Shown here: positions 7,311 to 16,239 of the stretch, piece by piece
How positions within the stretch are numbered: position 1 is the first letter of the stretch
How the letters are laid out: every line of letters starts with the position of its first letter
Assembly: GCA_029212965.1 (NCBI GenBank)
Contig: JARGOV010000005.1
Location: 10,108-62,735, forward strand
Direction of reading: 5' to 3'
DNA length: 52,628 nucleotides
Source: Porticoccaceae bacterium
GTDB lineage: Bacteria; Pseudomonadota; Gammaproteobacteria; Pseudomonadales; Porticoccaceae
Notes under the pieces: generated by a model
The model's database searches: none
What the model saw: only the letters and a program-made list of their open reading frames with translations
What the model was told of the DNA's origin: nothing
Made by a program: the position numbers and the translations under genes

Positions 7311-7873
7311 GTTTTGCCGCTCACTGCCGATAAACTGAGCGCTTGTTCATCATCCATCAATAAACTGTTTTCCAGATGCGCTTTGGCGCGCCGTCCCAAC
7401 CGATCGATACCAGTGAGGCCAATGAGGCCGGAAAGTGCTGCCACCATGCCCGCCATAGTGGGAATAGTAGCCCGAGATACACCGCTCGACATGGCACGCG
7501 CACCGCCTCCATCGGCCAGACCCATGGCCTCAAACACACCAATCATGCCGGTGACTGTGCCCAGCAAACCAAAGAGCGGCGCCAATGCCACCAGGGTTTT
7601 GATCATGGGTACAAAGCGATCGATGCGCGCATTGACTTCGGACAATAGCGCCATTCGTACCTGCCGGGCACGCCGGGAATGACGGTCGACACGCTGCTGC
7701 CAAACATCAATGCACTGAGTCATATCCCTGCGCAGCCTAGTCCGGTAGTAAAGCAAACGCTCCATCAATAACAACCACAGCAGTAAAATCAATACCGCAA
7801 TAAACAATAGCACCGGCCCACCCATATCGGCCAATTGCTGCAGATGGTTCAACATTTCAAGCACGGGGTTCAT
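7307..7873 (-). CDS. exbB: ExbB/TolQ/MotA-family proton channel protein (TonB2 system)
   Basis: 188 residues, shorter than classic ExbB, as usual for ExbB2. The first membrane helix is at about 19-37 (VLLFIAVLILLLWLLLMERL). The cytoplasmic loop follows, then two helices in the conserved block LVALAPLFGLLGTVTGMIGVF and TIPTMAGMVAALSGLIGLTG. With ExbD it forms the inner-membrane motor that energises TonB. It overlaps exbD by 4 bases and starts 39 bases after the TtpC-like gene stop. The GLLGTVTGM motif is shared with the larger TtpC-like protein next door. Confidence 0.94.
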   Translation of the reverse strand: MNPVLEMLNHLQQLADMGGPVLLFIAVLILLLWLLLMERLLYYRTRLRRDMTQCIDVWQQRVDRHSRRARQVRMALLSEVNARIDRFVPMIKTLVALAPLFGLLGTVTGMIGVFEAMGLADGGGARAMSSGVSRATIPTMAGMVAALSGLIGLTGIDRLGRRAKAHLENSLLMDDEQALSLSAVSGKT

Positions 7874-7912
7874 GCTGTATTTGGCTCTATCATCAGTCCT
7901 TTGCCTAACCCG

Positions 7913-9355
7913 TTATCTATTCTCAGAGGGCAAGTCCTGGGGTAAGCGAGACTCCGCTTTAATCGCGACAATGCCAGCACTTTGCTCTTCAAGCACATGC
8001 AAAATGCGCCTTGCATAACCGTTAACCCAGGTGTGTAACAGCAAGGTAGGTATCGCCACCAGCAAGCCCAGCACCGTTGTCACCAAGGCTTGAGAGATAC
8101 CACCCGCCATTAACTTGGGGTCGCCGGCACCAAAAATCGTAATTTGCTGGAACACTACAATCATACCGGTAACGGTGCCGAGTAGACCCATTAACGGGGC
8201 GATCATGGCGATAATTTTTAGCAGGTTTAGTGCCAGTTCTATAGCAGGGCGCTCCTTGAGTATTGCCTCGTGTAGTTTTAACTCCATCGACTCTGGGTCG
8301 AGACCCGCATGGGCATCGGCCACGCTCAGCACGCGCCCCAATGGGTTATTAGACGAATACTCGTCTTGCTGTAATTGCCGGCGTACACCCGCAAAGACAC
8401 CTCGCAAGACAACCGCCCGCCATAGCGCCAACACCAGGGCCACGGCACCAAGTCCGGTAATCACATAGCCTACCAAACCACCCTGGTGCCATTTTTCAAC
8501 TGGCCCAGGTCTATCGACCAATGCGCGCAACAAGCCGCCACCTGCCGGGCCGCTGGGGTCTATAGACACAGGTGTAAAGCCGGTCGATGCCGTTTGTAAC
8601 GCCAGTGCCCCTTTACTCAAGCCGCGGGGCTGGCGAGGCAATTCAGCCAACACACCATTATCAGGGTTATAACTTAAATAACGCCCGTTGGAGACCAGGT
8701 TAAACAAACCGATACGGATCACTTCTTGCTCACTTTGCATGCCATCGGCACTGAGCACCGTCGTATTAAAACGGCTAACTCGACCCGACTCGACCATCTC
8801 ACGGCTCATTTCATAGCTCAGGTTTTCAATCTCTTCAAGGGAGGGCAAACGGCTGTTGCTGCTCATTTTTTCGATCAGCTCATTGAGCTGTGCCGTGCGA
8901 CCGGTGTATTGGGCACTGACCAGTGATTTCTCCAGCCGTGTTACCGTATCACCGGCAGTAGCGGTGATGTGGCCAAATAGCTCTTTCAGGGTACCGAGGC
9001 GGTTTTCCATTTGCTCCTGCAAAGCTTCAAGCTCGCGCTCATTATCAGAGAAAGTGTTCTCTAACTTGGCACTGCGAGCCTCTTCCTCAGCTTTTTTTTG
9101 TTGCGCCTGCTGCAGTAACTGGGCCTGGCGATCCTTGTCAGCCTTGAAAGCGCGCTCACGTTGACGGTGTTCTTTTGACTCCTGTAATTTTGCAGTTTTG
9201 ATAAGCTGCAATAGAGCGTCAAGGGACTTAACCTCGCTGCCTATCGCCTGATCGGCGTTCGATGTCTCTGCGGCTATAGCGGGCAAAACGCTTAATACGC
9301 TCAACAACAAGACAATGCTTAAGCTGGTGCACAAAGCTCTACTTAAGACGCTCAT
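7913..9355 (-). CDS. ttpC: TtpC-like MotA/TolQ/ExbB-domain protein with periplasmic coiled coil
   Basis: 480 residues. An N-terminal signal or helix (about 8-28) leads to a long charged coiled coil (about 45-125). A periplasmic region comes next, then a membrane helix near 295-315 and a C-terminal ExbB-like domain with IAPLMGLLGTVTGMIVVFQQ and LVTTVLGLLVAIPTLLLH. In Vibrio, TtpC is essential for TonB2-dependent iron uptake; this is the same architecture. It overlaps the DUF3450 gene by 4 bases upstream, which indicates coupled translation. It probably joins the ExbB/ExbD/TonB complex across the periplasm. Confidence 0.9.
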   Translation of the reverse strand: MSVLSRALCTSLSIVLLLSVLSVLPAIAAETSNADQAIGSEVKSLDALLQLIKTAKLQESKEHRQRERAFKADKDRQAQLLQQAQQKKAEEEARSAKLENTFSDNERELEALQEQMENRLGTLKELFGHITATAGDTVTRLEKSLVSAQYTGRTAQLNELIEKMSSNSRLPSLEEIENLSYEMSREMVESGRVSRFNTTVLSADGMQSEQEVIRIGLFNLVSNGRYLSYNPDNGVLAELPRQPRGLSKGALALQTASTGFTPVSIDPSGPAGGGLLRALVDRPGPVEKWHQGGLVGYVITGLGAVALVLALWRAVVLRGVFAGVRRQLQQDEYSSNNPLGRVLSVADAHAGLDPESMELKLHEAILKERPAIELALNLLKIIAMIAPLMGLLGTVTGMIVVFQQITIFGAGDPKLMAGGISQALVTTVLGLLVAIPTLLLHTWVNGYARRILHVLEEQSAGIVAIKAESRLPQDLPSENR

Positions 9356-10185
9356 GAAGCCACTTCCGTTTTGTTTTGATTAGCGGCGGGACTGGCTGGT
9401 GCCGGAAGAGGCAATTTGATCATATCCAGCGGTGCCTGTTTTTTCGCCATGCGAATAGCATTGGCCACGGCGCGGCGATAGTCCCCCGCCGCTACGGTTT
9501 GCCACTGATTGTCGGTTTTACTCCACACCTCAGTCAGACTTTGGTCAGCCGTTTGAAACAACAGAGCAATGCGTCCAATGCGTAAAAAAGTACCCTGTCG
9601 CTGCTGTCCGGCAATCGTCAGGACGCCATCAAATTGTTCAAGGGTGGTGCTGTACTCACTTTCAATGGCGTAGAGTTCAAGTACCTGGCGGGACTTTTCG
9701 GCGGCGCTGAAACGGGCCGAATCCATATTATCTCGCACTTGCTGGACGCTCGTTTGCCGATCCTCCAGTTTAAAGGGCAGATCGAGGCGAATAAACTGCT
9801 CAAGGGCATCAAGCATATTCAACGACAGAGGGATAATTTGGCGCTCAATTAACGCCGCGTTTTCAACTGACTCAGCAATATCGGCCATGGTCTGGCGTTG
9901 GCTGTCTATTTGCCGTTCGAGCTGGGCGTTATAGACCTGCAAACCGTCAATTTGTTTATTGACCAACTGGAACTGACGCAGCAACTTGTCACTTTGCGCG
10001 ACGGTGCTATCGATACGTCGCTGCGATGCCTGAGCCGCAGCGGTTTTATCGGCACCGGCCTTAATCACAGTATCGAGCTCGGCGCCATAAACTACCTTGG
10101 TTTGCAACCCAGCACCCAATAGCAGCGCAAGCAGTGGGAATAAATTCGCTCTATTTTTATACTGTTTTTTCACATTGCTTTCCAT
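9352..10185 (-). CDS. DUF3450 family periplasmic coiled-coil protein
   Basis: 277 residues. A signal peptide (about 1-35, FPLLALLLGAGLQTKVVYGA) is followed by a long helical region with heptad-like spacing (residues 40-110, QASQRRIDSTVAQSDKLLRQ). The C-terminal half has the family's FLRIGRIALLFQTADQS pattern. DUF3450 genes habitually precede ttpC-exbB-exbD-tonB-TPR in gammaproteobacteria. The molecular role is not established, but the setting points to the TonB2 machinery. It starts 33 bases after the folA stop, so folA and the operon may be read together. The 4-base overlap with ttpC supports one transcript. Confidence 0.88.
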   Translation of the reverse strand: MESNVKKQYKNRANLFPLLALLLGAGLQTKVVYGAELDTVIKAGADKTAAAQASQRRIDSTVAQSDKLLRQFQLVNKQIDGLQVYNAQLERQIDSQRQTMADIAESVENAALIERQIIPLSLNMLDALEQFIRLDLPFKLEDRQTSVQQVRDNMDSARFSAAEKSRQVLELYAIESEYSTTLEQFDGVLTIAGQQRQGTFLRIGRIALLFQTADQSLTEVWSKTDNQWQTVAAGDYRRAVANAIRMAKKQAPLDMIKLPLPAPASPAANQNKTEVAS

Positions 10186-10218
10186 ACTAGTGACTTATCC
10201 TACAATCACGATCATGCG

Positions 10219-10722
10219 TTATTTTCTGTCCAGACGTACAAAACTACAGGCCGGTGTTTGCCCTTCACTAGCCAACTCCGCTACGGGGGTTTCCAGCCAC
10301 TCTGTCAAATCCAGCTCGGGGAAGAAAGCATCACCTTCAACCTCGGCATGTACCCGAGTCAAGTAGAGCCTGTCAGCTTGGGGCAGGGCCTCGCGATAAA
10401 TGGTTGCGCCGCCGATAATCATTACCTCTTCAAGGCCTGAGTCGTCGGCGATTTTTTTAGCGATGACCAGGGCTTCGCTTAAATCACTCGCCCTTTCAAC
10501 ACCATCGGCCTGCCAGGCGCTGTCGCGGGTCATAACAATATTGCTGCGCCCTGGTAGCGGCTTGCCAATGGACTCGTAAGTCAGACGGCCCATAATAATC
10601 GGCTTGCCCAAGGTGACCTGCTTAAAGTATTTAAGATCGGCAGAAATACGCCATGGTAATTGATTATCATTACCAATAACACCGTTATCAGCCACCGCTA
10701 CAATTAGGGAAGTGATTGCCAC
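10219..10722 (-). CDS. folA: Dihydrofolate reductase
   Basis: 167 residues, normal FolA length. It reduces dihydrofolate to tetrahydrofolate with NADPH in the cytoplasm. Visible landmarks: GVIGNDNQLPW (14-24), the catalytic Asp29 in ISADLKYFK, GKPIIMGRLTYESIG, PLPGRSNIVMT and the IIGGATIYREALP loop. The start is a GTG with a GAGAGG ribosome site about 9 bases upstream. Its partner thyA, which regenerates dihydrofolate, is 10 kb away on the same strand. The TonB2 operon follows only 33 bases downstream. Confidence 0.97.
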   Translation of the reverse strand: MAITSLIVAVADNGVIGNDNQLPWRISADLKYFKQVTLGKPIIMGRLTYESIGKPLPGRSNIVMTRDSAWQADGVERASDLSEALVIAKKIADDSGLEEVMIIGGATIYREALPQADRLYLTRVHAEVEGDAFFPELDLTEWLETPVAELASEGQTPACSFVRLDRK

Positions 10723-10860
10723 TGCTGTTATGCCTCTCGTTAATAATCACGGCATGTTGTTACCGCTGCGATCGCCATTATCTATCAGTCGTGATTTTGC
10801 GCAAAGACATGGTCGGAAGTAATTTCACACAACAAAAGGTAAGACAGAACAGGCTACACC

Positions 10861-12372
10861 TTAGGGACGCGGTTTAAACGATACCCATACGCCCAGCAAG
10901 CACAGCAGAGTCACTGCGAGAGTCGTGGCAATCAACAGAATATCGCGCAAGGTTTTGCTGAAGGGATCAAAAAAGTGCCACTTATGTAAGTAGCTAAACG
11001 ACCAGCCTTCTAACTTGCTTGACGGGTCGCTACGAGCTGCCAGTGCGCCGGTTGCCGTTTCAACAAATAGAGTGCGCTGCGATACATCTCCGCTTGCCCC
11101 ATTACTACCAAAGCGAACGGCGTGTACCGGCATGCGCTTATTAATAAAGCCGTAGTCGCTGCTAAAGCGGGTGATTTTTTCTACCGGACTATCTATCAGG
11201 TCATTTCCTGATAAGCCTTCATAATGCGCTGTAAGATTCAGTGCATGCCGTCGCTCACAATCAGCACAGCGTTGTGAGGTCTGCGCATTGATATAAACAA
11301 GGCCACCCCCCTGTTGCATCGGCTTAGTAGAGTGGTGCTCTTTCACCGCTGGCTTGTGTGTTTTTTCTGCCAAGGCCGGTGCCTCTAGCGCCAAACGTAA
11401 ATAAGGCAGGCCATCGACTTCAACCAGGCTAGCTCGATGAAAATAACCGCCAGCGTTTCCTTGTGCCACGTCTGCCCAGTCTATCGCCAGGTTCTGCACA
11501 CGAAATAATGTTTGTGGAGCGGACAATTCAGGCGAGGCAACGATCGGTTTATTGAGCAGGTGATAGAGGCCTGAAAAACAGAAGGTGAACATGAAGACAC
11601 CAAAACCAATGCCCAGGCGACGGTGCCAGACGCTTGTGGAGCGCTGTACGCAAGATTCTTTATCGCTATTTTTCTCACCGCTATTTTTTGACCGTCTCCG
11701 CCAGGCCATCCATAAACCCAGTAAACTTAAACCCATACCGGCCAGCAACATGGCGCTCATAGCGATGGTTCTCACCCAGGGGTTTTTAATAAATACCCAG
11801 GAGTGGAGTTGGCGAAACACCCAACCAACAAAGGCTTTGCGATCATCAATCAAGGTCGCCAGCCGCCCGGTGCTGACCTCAACATAGACTCGCATATTAT
11901 CGGGCCTGTCAAAGACCACTTTATAGACCGGCAAAAAACGATTGATATAAAGATATTCCTCATCAAAAGCGGTAATTAATTCAATAGAGGCGATTTTGCT
12001 GGCGTCATCGCCTAAATAATATCGGGCCAACTGCTGTGCGTAAGCCTTGTCATTAATTTCTGCTCGCTGGCCGCTGTGGGCATTAATGTAGGTCGTATTA
12101 GCGCCCTGCTCAACACGGTAAAAAGTCTCACCGTTAATATTCAATAACTGCACTTGCTCAAACTCAGCAATGCCGTTACCCGATAAGGTCGCTGACAAAG
12201 GCGCTAGCCCGGCAATGTCAGCAGTCGACACTGGTGGAACCATAGCCACCGGGCGAGGATTAATACGCGACATAATGGGATGACTCAAGCCACTCAGCGC
12301 CCAGGCAATAATGGCGATAAATACAGCCAGTCCAATACGCCGATGCCAGCGATACAAAATACTACTAGGCAT
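10861..12372 (-). CDS. PepSY-domain membrane protein
   Basis: 503 residues from the ATG at 12372 (MPSSILYRWHRRIGL). The frame is open to 12456, but that extra part has no family features and the downstream ATG begins with the typical WHRR motif before the first helix. A membrane helix lies at about residues 11-31. PepSY-like periplasmic domains are separated by helices near 195-220 and 255-278 (the latter after a second WHRRLG). A last helix is near 480-500, after an HKWHFFDPF motif. PepSY_TM proteins often accompany TonB-dependent receptors and are linked to periplasmic reduction or release of iron from siderophores; that role here is inferred from the receptor gene just upstream. Confidence 0.85.
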   Translation of the reverse strand: MPSSILYRWHRRIGLAVFIAIIAWALSGLSHPIMSRINPRPVAMVPPVSTADIAGLAPLSATLSGNGIAEFEQVQLLNINGETFYRVEQGANTTYINAHSGQRAEINDKAYAQQLARYYLGDDASKIASIELITAFDEEYLYINRFLPVYKVVFDRPDNMRVYVEVSTGRLATLIDDRKAFVGWVFRQLHSWVFIKNPWVRTIAMSAMLLAGMGLSLLGLWMAWRRRSKNSGEKNSDKESCVQRSTSVWHRRLGIGFGVFMFTFCFSGLYHLLNKPIVASPELSAPQTLFRVQNLAIDWADVAQGNAGGYFHRASLVEVDGLPYLRLALEAPALAEKTHKPAVKEHHSTKPMQQGGGLVYINAQTSQRCADCERRHALNLTAHYEGLSGNDLIDSPVEKITRFSSDYGFINKRMPVHAVRFGSNGASGDVSQRTLFVETATGALAARSDPSSKLEGWSFSYLHKWHFFDPFSKTLRDILLIATTLAVTLLCLLGVWVSFKPRP

Positions 12373-12446
12373 AGTTATTCTCGATGTAGGATTAATAAAT
12401 CGCGCATAAAAATAGCGCTTCAGGAAAGTAATTTTGTTGGCGCTGC

Positions 12447-12469
12447 AGCCCGCCAAAGTACAGCGGGCT
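12447..12469 (-). terminator. Intercistronic hairpin between receptor and PepSY genes
   Basis: AGCCCGC and GCGGGCT form a perfect 7-base stem with a 9-base loop just after the receptor stop. No T-run follows, so it may attenuate or stabilise mRNA between the two genes rather than stop transcription. Confidence 0.35.
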
Positions 12470-12481
12470 AGCTCTTAACTT

Positions 12482-14686
12482 TTAAAACGTATATTTGGCA
12501 CCCACAAAAGCCTGCCGCGGCCGACCCGGGGTATAGGTTGGCCCCCATTTGCCGGTGGTGTCGGCATAGAGTTCATCGGTGAGATTGAGGACACGAAGAG
12601 ACAGCTCTAGCTTAGAGCTGAGCAAATAATTGGCTCTCAAATTAACCAGGTCATGACCGCCATAGGTATCGCGATCGGTGGCGCGACCATCATCTGAATT
12701 CTGTTCATCAATCCAGTGTTCGCCCTGGTGTATCCACTCCAGTTCAAAGCGGCCACCGTTTAACCACATAGGGCCATAACGCAGGCGCACATTGGCAAAA
12801 TTCTCTGGCGCATTGGGTATGTCATTACCAGAGTAGTCACCACTGCGGTCTTCCCAGTCTTTATATTTATGCTCAGATTGAGTGTAGGCAATGTAGAGAT
12901 CAACTGTCGCACTGAGGATGATATCCAGCCCCAACTCTATGCCGTAGTGCTCGGTTTCCCCAGCGTTGGTATTGCGGCGCACACCCGTTGCTCCGTCGAG
13001 CACACTGAGAATATCGTCTTCTTTGAGCATGTAATAAATACTGCTATCGAAAGCGATGCGCTCAGTCAAATTGCCACGCAGGCCAATATCAAAGCTATCG
13101 ACTTTTACCGGGTCAAGATCGGTGGAATCAGCCGTGCTGCCCGAGCGAAATAATTGACCACTGGAGGGCACGCGAAAAGCGTGGCGATAGGAGGCATAGC
13201 CATTAATGTCGTCACTAAACTGATACGTTAAACCCAGCTTGGGGCTGAGATGACGAAAGTCCACGGACTGGTCTTCAGGGCGTAGGTGCAGCGGGTCAAT
13301 CACACCAGCACTCATATTGTCCTGATAATCGTAGTGGGAGTAGTCGTAACGCAAACCGGCATTTAAACGCAGTGCCGAGGTCAGCTGGTTTTCGTAATGC
13401 ACGAAAGGCGAGAGGGACAAGACATCAACATCATAGTCGTAAAGTAAGCCCGCTGGCGTATACGCCATCCAGTAATCACCCGAGTCGGTGTCGGTGCGCT
13501 CAATATACGTTTGTTTTTGATAGCCTTCGCTGTAATCGACATCGAGCCCGGTCACCACAAAGCTACCATCATCCAAACGGTAGTCCCATTTTAGCAGTGC
13601 GCCAATGGAGTCGTGGCCACTTTCATTAATATGGGCGTCTTGCGAATCGAGAGACGGAGAGCAACTGGGGCACCATGGCGGCGGTGGGCTCACCCGCCCA
13701 GTATTGAGCGTCCAGGTAGCCACATAATCTAGATCGTTACTGCGTAAAAAAGGCGTAATACTTAATGTACTGTTATCAAAGTCCCGCTCAAAGGCAGATG
13801 AAACACGAAAGGTCCGCACATCTCTGTGGCCAATTAAATTGCCAAATTGCTCGGGGTCTTGCTTATAGTCCTCGTAACTCAGGCCGCTACCACCCGACTC
13901 GAAATCAAGAATAGTGCCGGTAAATACCGTGTTAACGCGCCAGTTATCGCCGATATTGGTATTCCAGGAACCGGTAAACGAGCTGCTTTCACTAGAGGTT
14001 TGTTCGCGCCAGCCATCGTTGTCAACAATGGCGAGACTACCCGTAAAACCATGATTAGCCGTGAGTTTAGCGCCCTTAACTTGCACACGCTGGTAGCCGT
14101 CTTCGCCCCCCTCCACATTAACGCTCAACTTATTCTCTTTGGGGGGACGACCACTGAACGTGTTCACCACGGCGCCGATCGCGTCACTGCCATACAGCGC
14201 AGAACCCGGGCCTTTAATGATTTCAACGCCGTTGGCGCCGCTCAGATTCACCTCATACAGCGCGTTGTGATTGAAAAACCCCGCCGCTCGCGTGGGCACA
14301 CCGTTTTCAAGGTACAAATACACGGGGCTGGTCGACATCGGCTGGCGAATGGCCGCCATGACGCCCGAGCCACTGGAACCCAGTTGTACAATATTGACAC
14401 CGGGAATACGGTTCATTAGCTCGGCGGCGTGGGTAGCATTGACTGCCTCAACATCGAGGTCAGAGATAACGCCAATACTCGCTGCAGTATCGGCCAAGGC
14501 GTTGGCGCTACCACTAGCAGTAATAACAATGGTTTCTAGTATAGGAGCAGCAGAAGCCTGCTCATGTTCAAGCGTTTGCGCTGCAACGCTGGGCAATAAT
14601 ACACAGACCAATAGAGCAGCAGCTGCTAGCGGGGTAAAAGTCGTATTTTTTTTACTGGCACCAGCAACATCTTTTATGGCAGACAC
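12482..14686 (-). CDS. TonB-dependent outer-membrane receptor
   Basis: 734 residues. A long signal region (cleavage probably after about residue 36) is followed by a TonB box ETIVITA at 51-57. The plug domain (about 60-175) includes ELMNRIPGVNI and IEIKGP-like VEIIKGPGSALYGSDAIGAV. The rest is a 22-strand beta barrel ending in an aromatic residue (FVGAKYTF), as outer-membrane insertion requires. The start is GTG with AAGGGA upstream. The ligand is unknown; siderophore, haem-like or metal complexes are typical. A CPSC motif at residues 339-342 lies in a Pro-rich segment that is probably an extracellular loop. The PepSY gene follows, and a TonB2 operon lies nearby. Confidence 0.93.
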   Translation of the reverse strand: MSAIKDVAGASKKNTTFTPLAAAALLVCVLLPSVAAQTLEHEQASAAPILETIVITASGSANALADTAASIGVISDLDVEAVNATHAAELMNRIPGVNIVQLGSSGSGVMAAIRQPMSTSPVYLYLENGVPTRAAGFFNHNALYEVNLSGANGVEIIKGPGSALYGSDAIGAVVNTFSGRPPKENKLSVNVEGGEDGYQRVQVKGAKLTANHGFTGSLAIVDNDGWREQTSSESSSFTGSWNTNIGDNWRVNTVFTGTILDFESGGSGLSYEDYKQDPEQFGNLIGHRDVRTFRVSSAFERDFDNSTLSITPFLRSNDLDYVATWTLNTGRVSPPPPWCPSCSPSLDSQDAHINESGHDSIGALLKWDYRLDDGSFVVTGLDVDYSEGYQKQTYIERTDTDSGDYWMAYTPAGLLYDYDVDVLSLSPFVHYENQLTSALRLNAGLRYDYSHYDYQDNMSAGVIDPLHLRPEDQSVDFRHLSPKLGLTYQFSDDINGYASYRHAFRVPSSGQLFRSGSTADSTDLDPVKVDSFDIGLRGNLTERIAFDSSIYYMLKEDDILSVLDGATGVRRNTNAGETEHYGIELGLDIILSATVDLYIAYTQSEHKYKDWEDRSGDYSGNDIPNAPENFANVRLRYGPMWLNGGRFELEWIHQGEHWIDEQNSDDGRATDRDTYGGHDLVNLRANYLLSSKLELSLRVLNLTDELYADTTGKWGPTYTPGRPRQAFVGAKYTF

Positions 14687-15000
14687 AAAAACTATCCCTT
14701 AAAATTTATCAGACGGGGATTTTAGGTGCCTGAGTGGCTTTTGTTATGCGACGTAATGCCGCACTTGGTGTGGTTTATTGTCGCGGTCCTGTCACAATTA
14801 AAGCGCAGGTAGCGCCAACTTTCTTGCGCCCCACTTTCACACGGAACTGGGTTCAAGTAAGAGCGAGAAAAACACCATCTACCATACTCAACACCCACTA
14901 TTTTCTACTCTCACCCACCGTCGATGCGGATTGACCCCTCGACGACTAAAGACTTACTATCCGGTCCGGTATTTCACTCTATAAACCCGGACTTATTACT
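14687..15000. other. 314-base divergent promoter region
   Basis: Lies between the receptor gene (minus) and the Old Yellow Enzyme gene (plus), so it should hold both promoters. I found no convincing Fur site or known riboswitch. A CCGGTCCGG element at about 14961-14969 and a TATAAA-like stretch near 14980 lie just before the plus-strand gene and may belong to its promoter. Confidence 0.45.
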
Positions 15001-16113
15001 ATGCAGTCTTTATTCGAGCCTTTAACCTTTCTACACGGCCCAGCCATTAAAAATCGTTTTGTATTGGCACCGCTGACCAACTTACAAAGCCATGTCGATG
15101 GCACCTTGTCTGACGACGAGTACAAGTGGCTAACCATGCGCGCCGAGGGTGGTTTTAGCTTAACCATGACCTGTGCCGCTCACGTACAGGCCATTGGCCA
15201 AGGCTTCCCAGGGCAGCTGGGGGTTTTTTCTGACAACCACCTCGAAGGGCTGACCCGTTTAGCTGCTGGTATTAACAAAAATGACAGCCTGTCGGTTGTG
15301 CAGCTGCACCATGCAGGCCACCGCTCACCGGCAGAGTTGATTGGCACCACGCCTGTTGCCCCCTCTGATGAAGCCGAGTCGGGTGCCCGCGCGCTGTCAA
15401 CGGCAGAAGTCGAGCAACTCATCGAAGATTTTATTGCTGGAGCCGAGCGCGCCGAAAAAGCGGGCTTTGATGGCGTCGAGATTCACGGTGCCCACGGTTA
15501 CATCCTCTGCCAATTTCTCAGTAGTGACACCAATCGTCGCGATGACCAGTACGGTGGCTCACTGGAAAATCGCGCCCGCCCATTGTTTGACATCATTGCC
15601 GGTATTCGCCAGCGCTGTAAAAAAGACTTTAGTCTCGGTGTCCGTTTAACCCCTGAGCGTTTTGGTATTAAGCTCAATGAAGCCATAGAAGTCGCTCAAC
15701 GCCTGTTTGACGAAGCTCAAATTGATTATCTGGATATGTCTTTGTGGGATGTGTTTAAAGAACCCGCGGAAGAGGCCTATAAAGGCAAAACGTTGATAGA
15801 GCACTTTGCAGCCCTCGAACGCGGTGATGTACGTCTGGGTGTCGCGGGTAAAATCCGCACGCCCGAGGAAGCCAAACGCTGCATGGATAGTGGGGTTGAT
15901 TTTGTGCTGTTGGGCCGGGCGGGTATTTTGCACCACGACTTCCCCAATCAAACTGCGAAAGATAATGATTTCACCCCGGTGGCAAACCCGGTTTCAGCTG
16001 ATCACTTACGCGCAGAAGGGCTTAGTGACACCTTTGTCGAATATATGTCGAGCTGGAAAGGTTTTGTCGCAGAAACAGAAGGGGTGATAACTCCGGAACT
16101 GATTCTGGCCTAG
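15001..16113 (+). CDS. Old Yellow Enzyme family NADH:flavin oxidoreductase
   Basis: 370 residues forming an FMN-binding TIM barrel. Landmarks: KNRFVLAPLTNLQSHVDG near the N-terminus, VVQLHHAGHRS (about 99-109), the signature VEIHGAHGYILCQFLSSDTN with RDDQYGGSLENRARP (about 159-193), and the phosphate-binding LGVAGKIRTPEEA and FVLLGRAG. These enzymes reduce activated C=C bonds using NAD(P)H. No 4Fe-4S domain is present, so it is a single-domain ene-reductase-like enzyme. Substrate unknown. It stands alone with a strong hairpin after its stop. Confidence 0.92.
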   Translation: MQSLFEPLTFLHGPAIKNRFVLAPLTNLQSHVDGTLSDDEYKWLTMRAEGGFSLTMTCAAHVQAIGQGFPGQLGVFSDNHLEGLTRLAAGINKNDSLSVVQLHHAGHRSPAELIGTTPVAPSDEAESGARALSTAEVEQLIEDFIAGAERAEKAGFDGVEIHGAHGYILCQFLSSDTNRRDDQYGGSLENRARPLFDIIAGIRQRCKKDFSLGVRLTPERFGIKLNEAIEVAQRLFDEAQIDYLDMSLWDVFKEPAEEAYKGKTLIEHFAALERGDVRLGVAGKIRTPEEAKRCMDSGVDFVLLGRAGILHHDFPNQTAKDNDFTPVANPVSADHLRAEGLSDTFVEYMSSWKGFVAETEGVITPELILA

Positions 16114-16122
16114 TTTGAGCCT

Positions 16123-16150
16123 TGACACCCACCAACCCTGGTGGGTGTCA
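16123..16150 (+). terminator. Perfect hairpin after the Old Yellow Enzyme gene
   Basis: TGACACCCACCA and TGGTGGGTGTCA pair perfectly (12 bases) around an ACCC loop, 10 bases after the stop. No T-run follows. Its symmetry means it could serve both strands. Confidence 0.65.
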
Positions 16151-16239
16151 GTAAATTCCGCTTTAGGAAACTACCACCATTAAAATATAGATAAAAAAAC
16201 GTTACCCATTCAGTTATTCATAACGTTTACATTGCTTTA

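Noticed and set aside
12373-12456. N-terminal extension of the PepSY protein
   Set aside because: The family begins near WHRR before the first helix; the extension has no conserved features and overlaps the intercistronic spacer.
14700-14940. Possible cobalamin or TPP riboswitch upstream of the TonB-dependent receptor
   Set aside because: Only a GCCACT fragment and GC-rich stretches resemble the consensus; the conserved B12 box and flanking helices are not recognisable.
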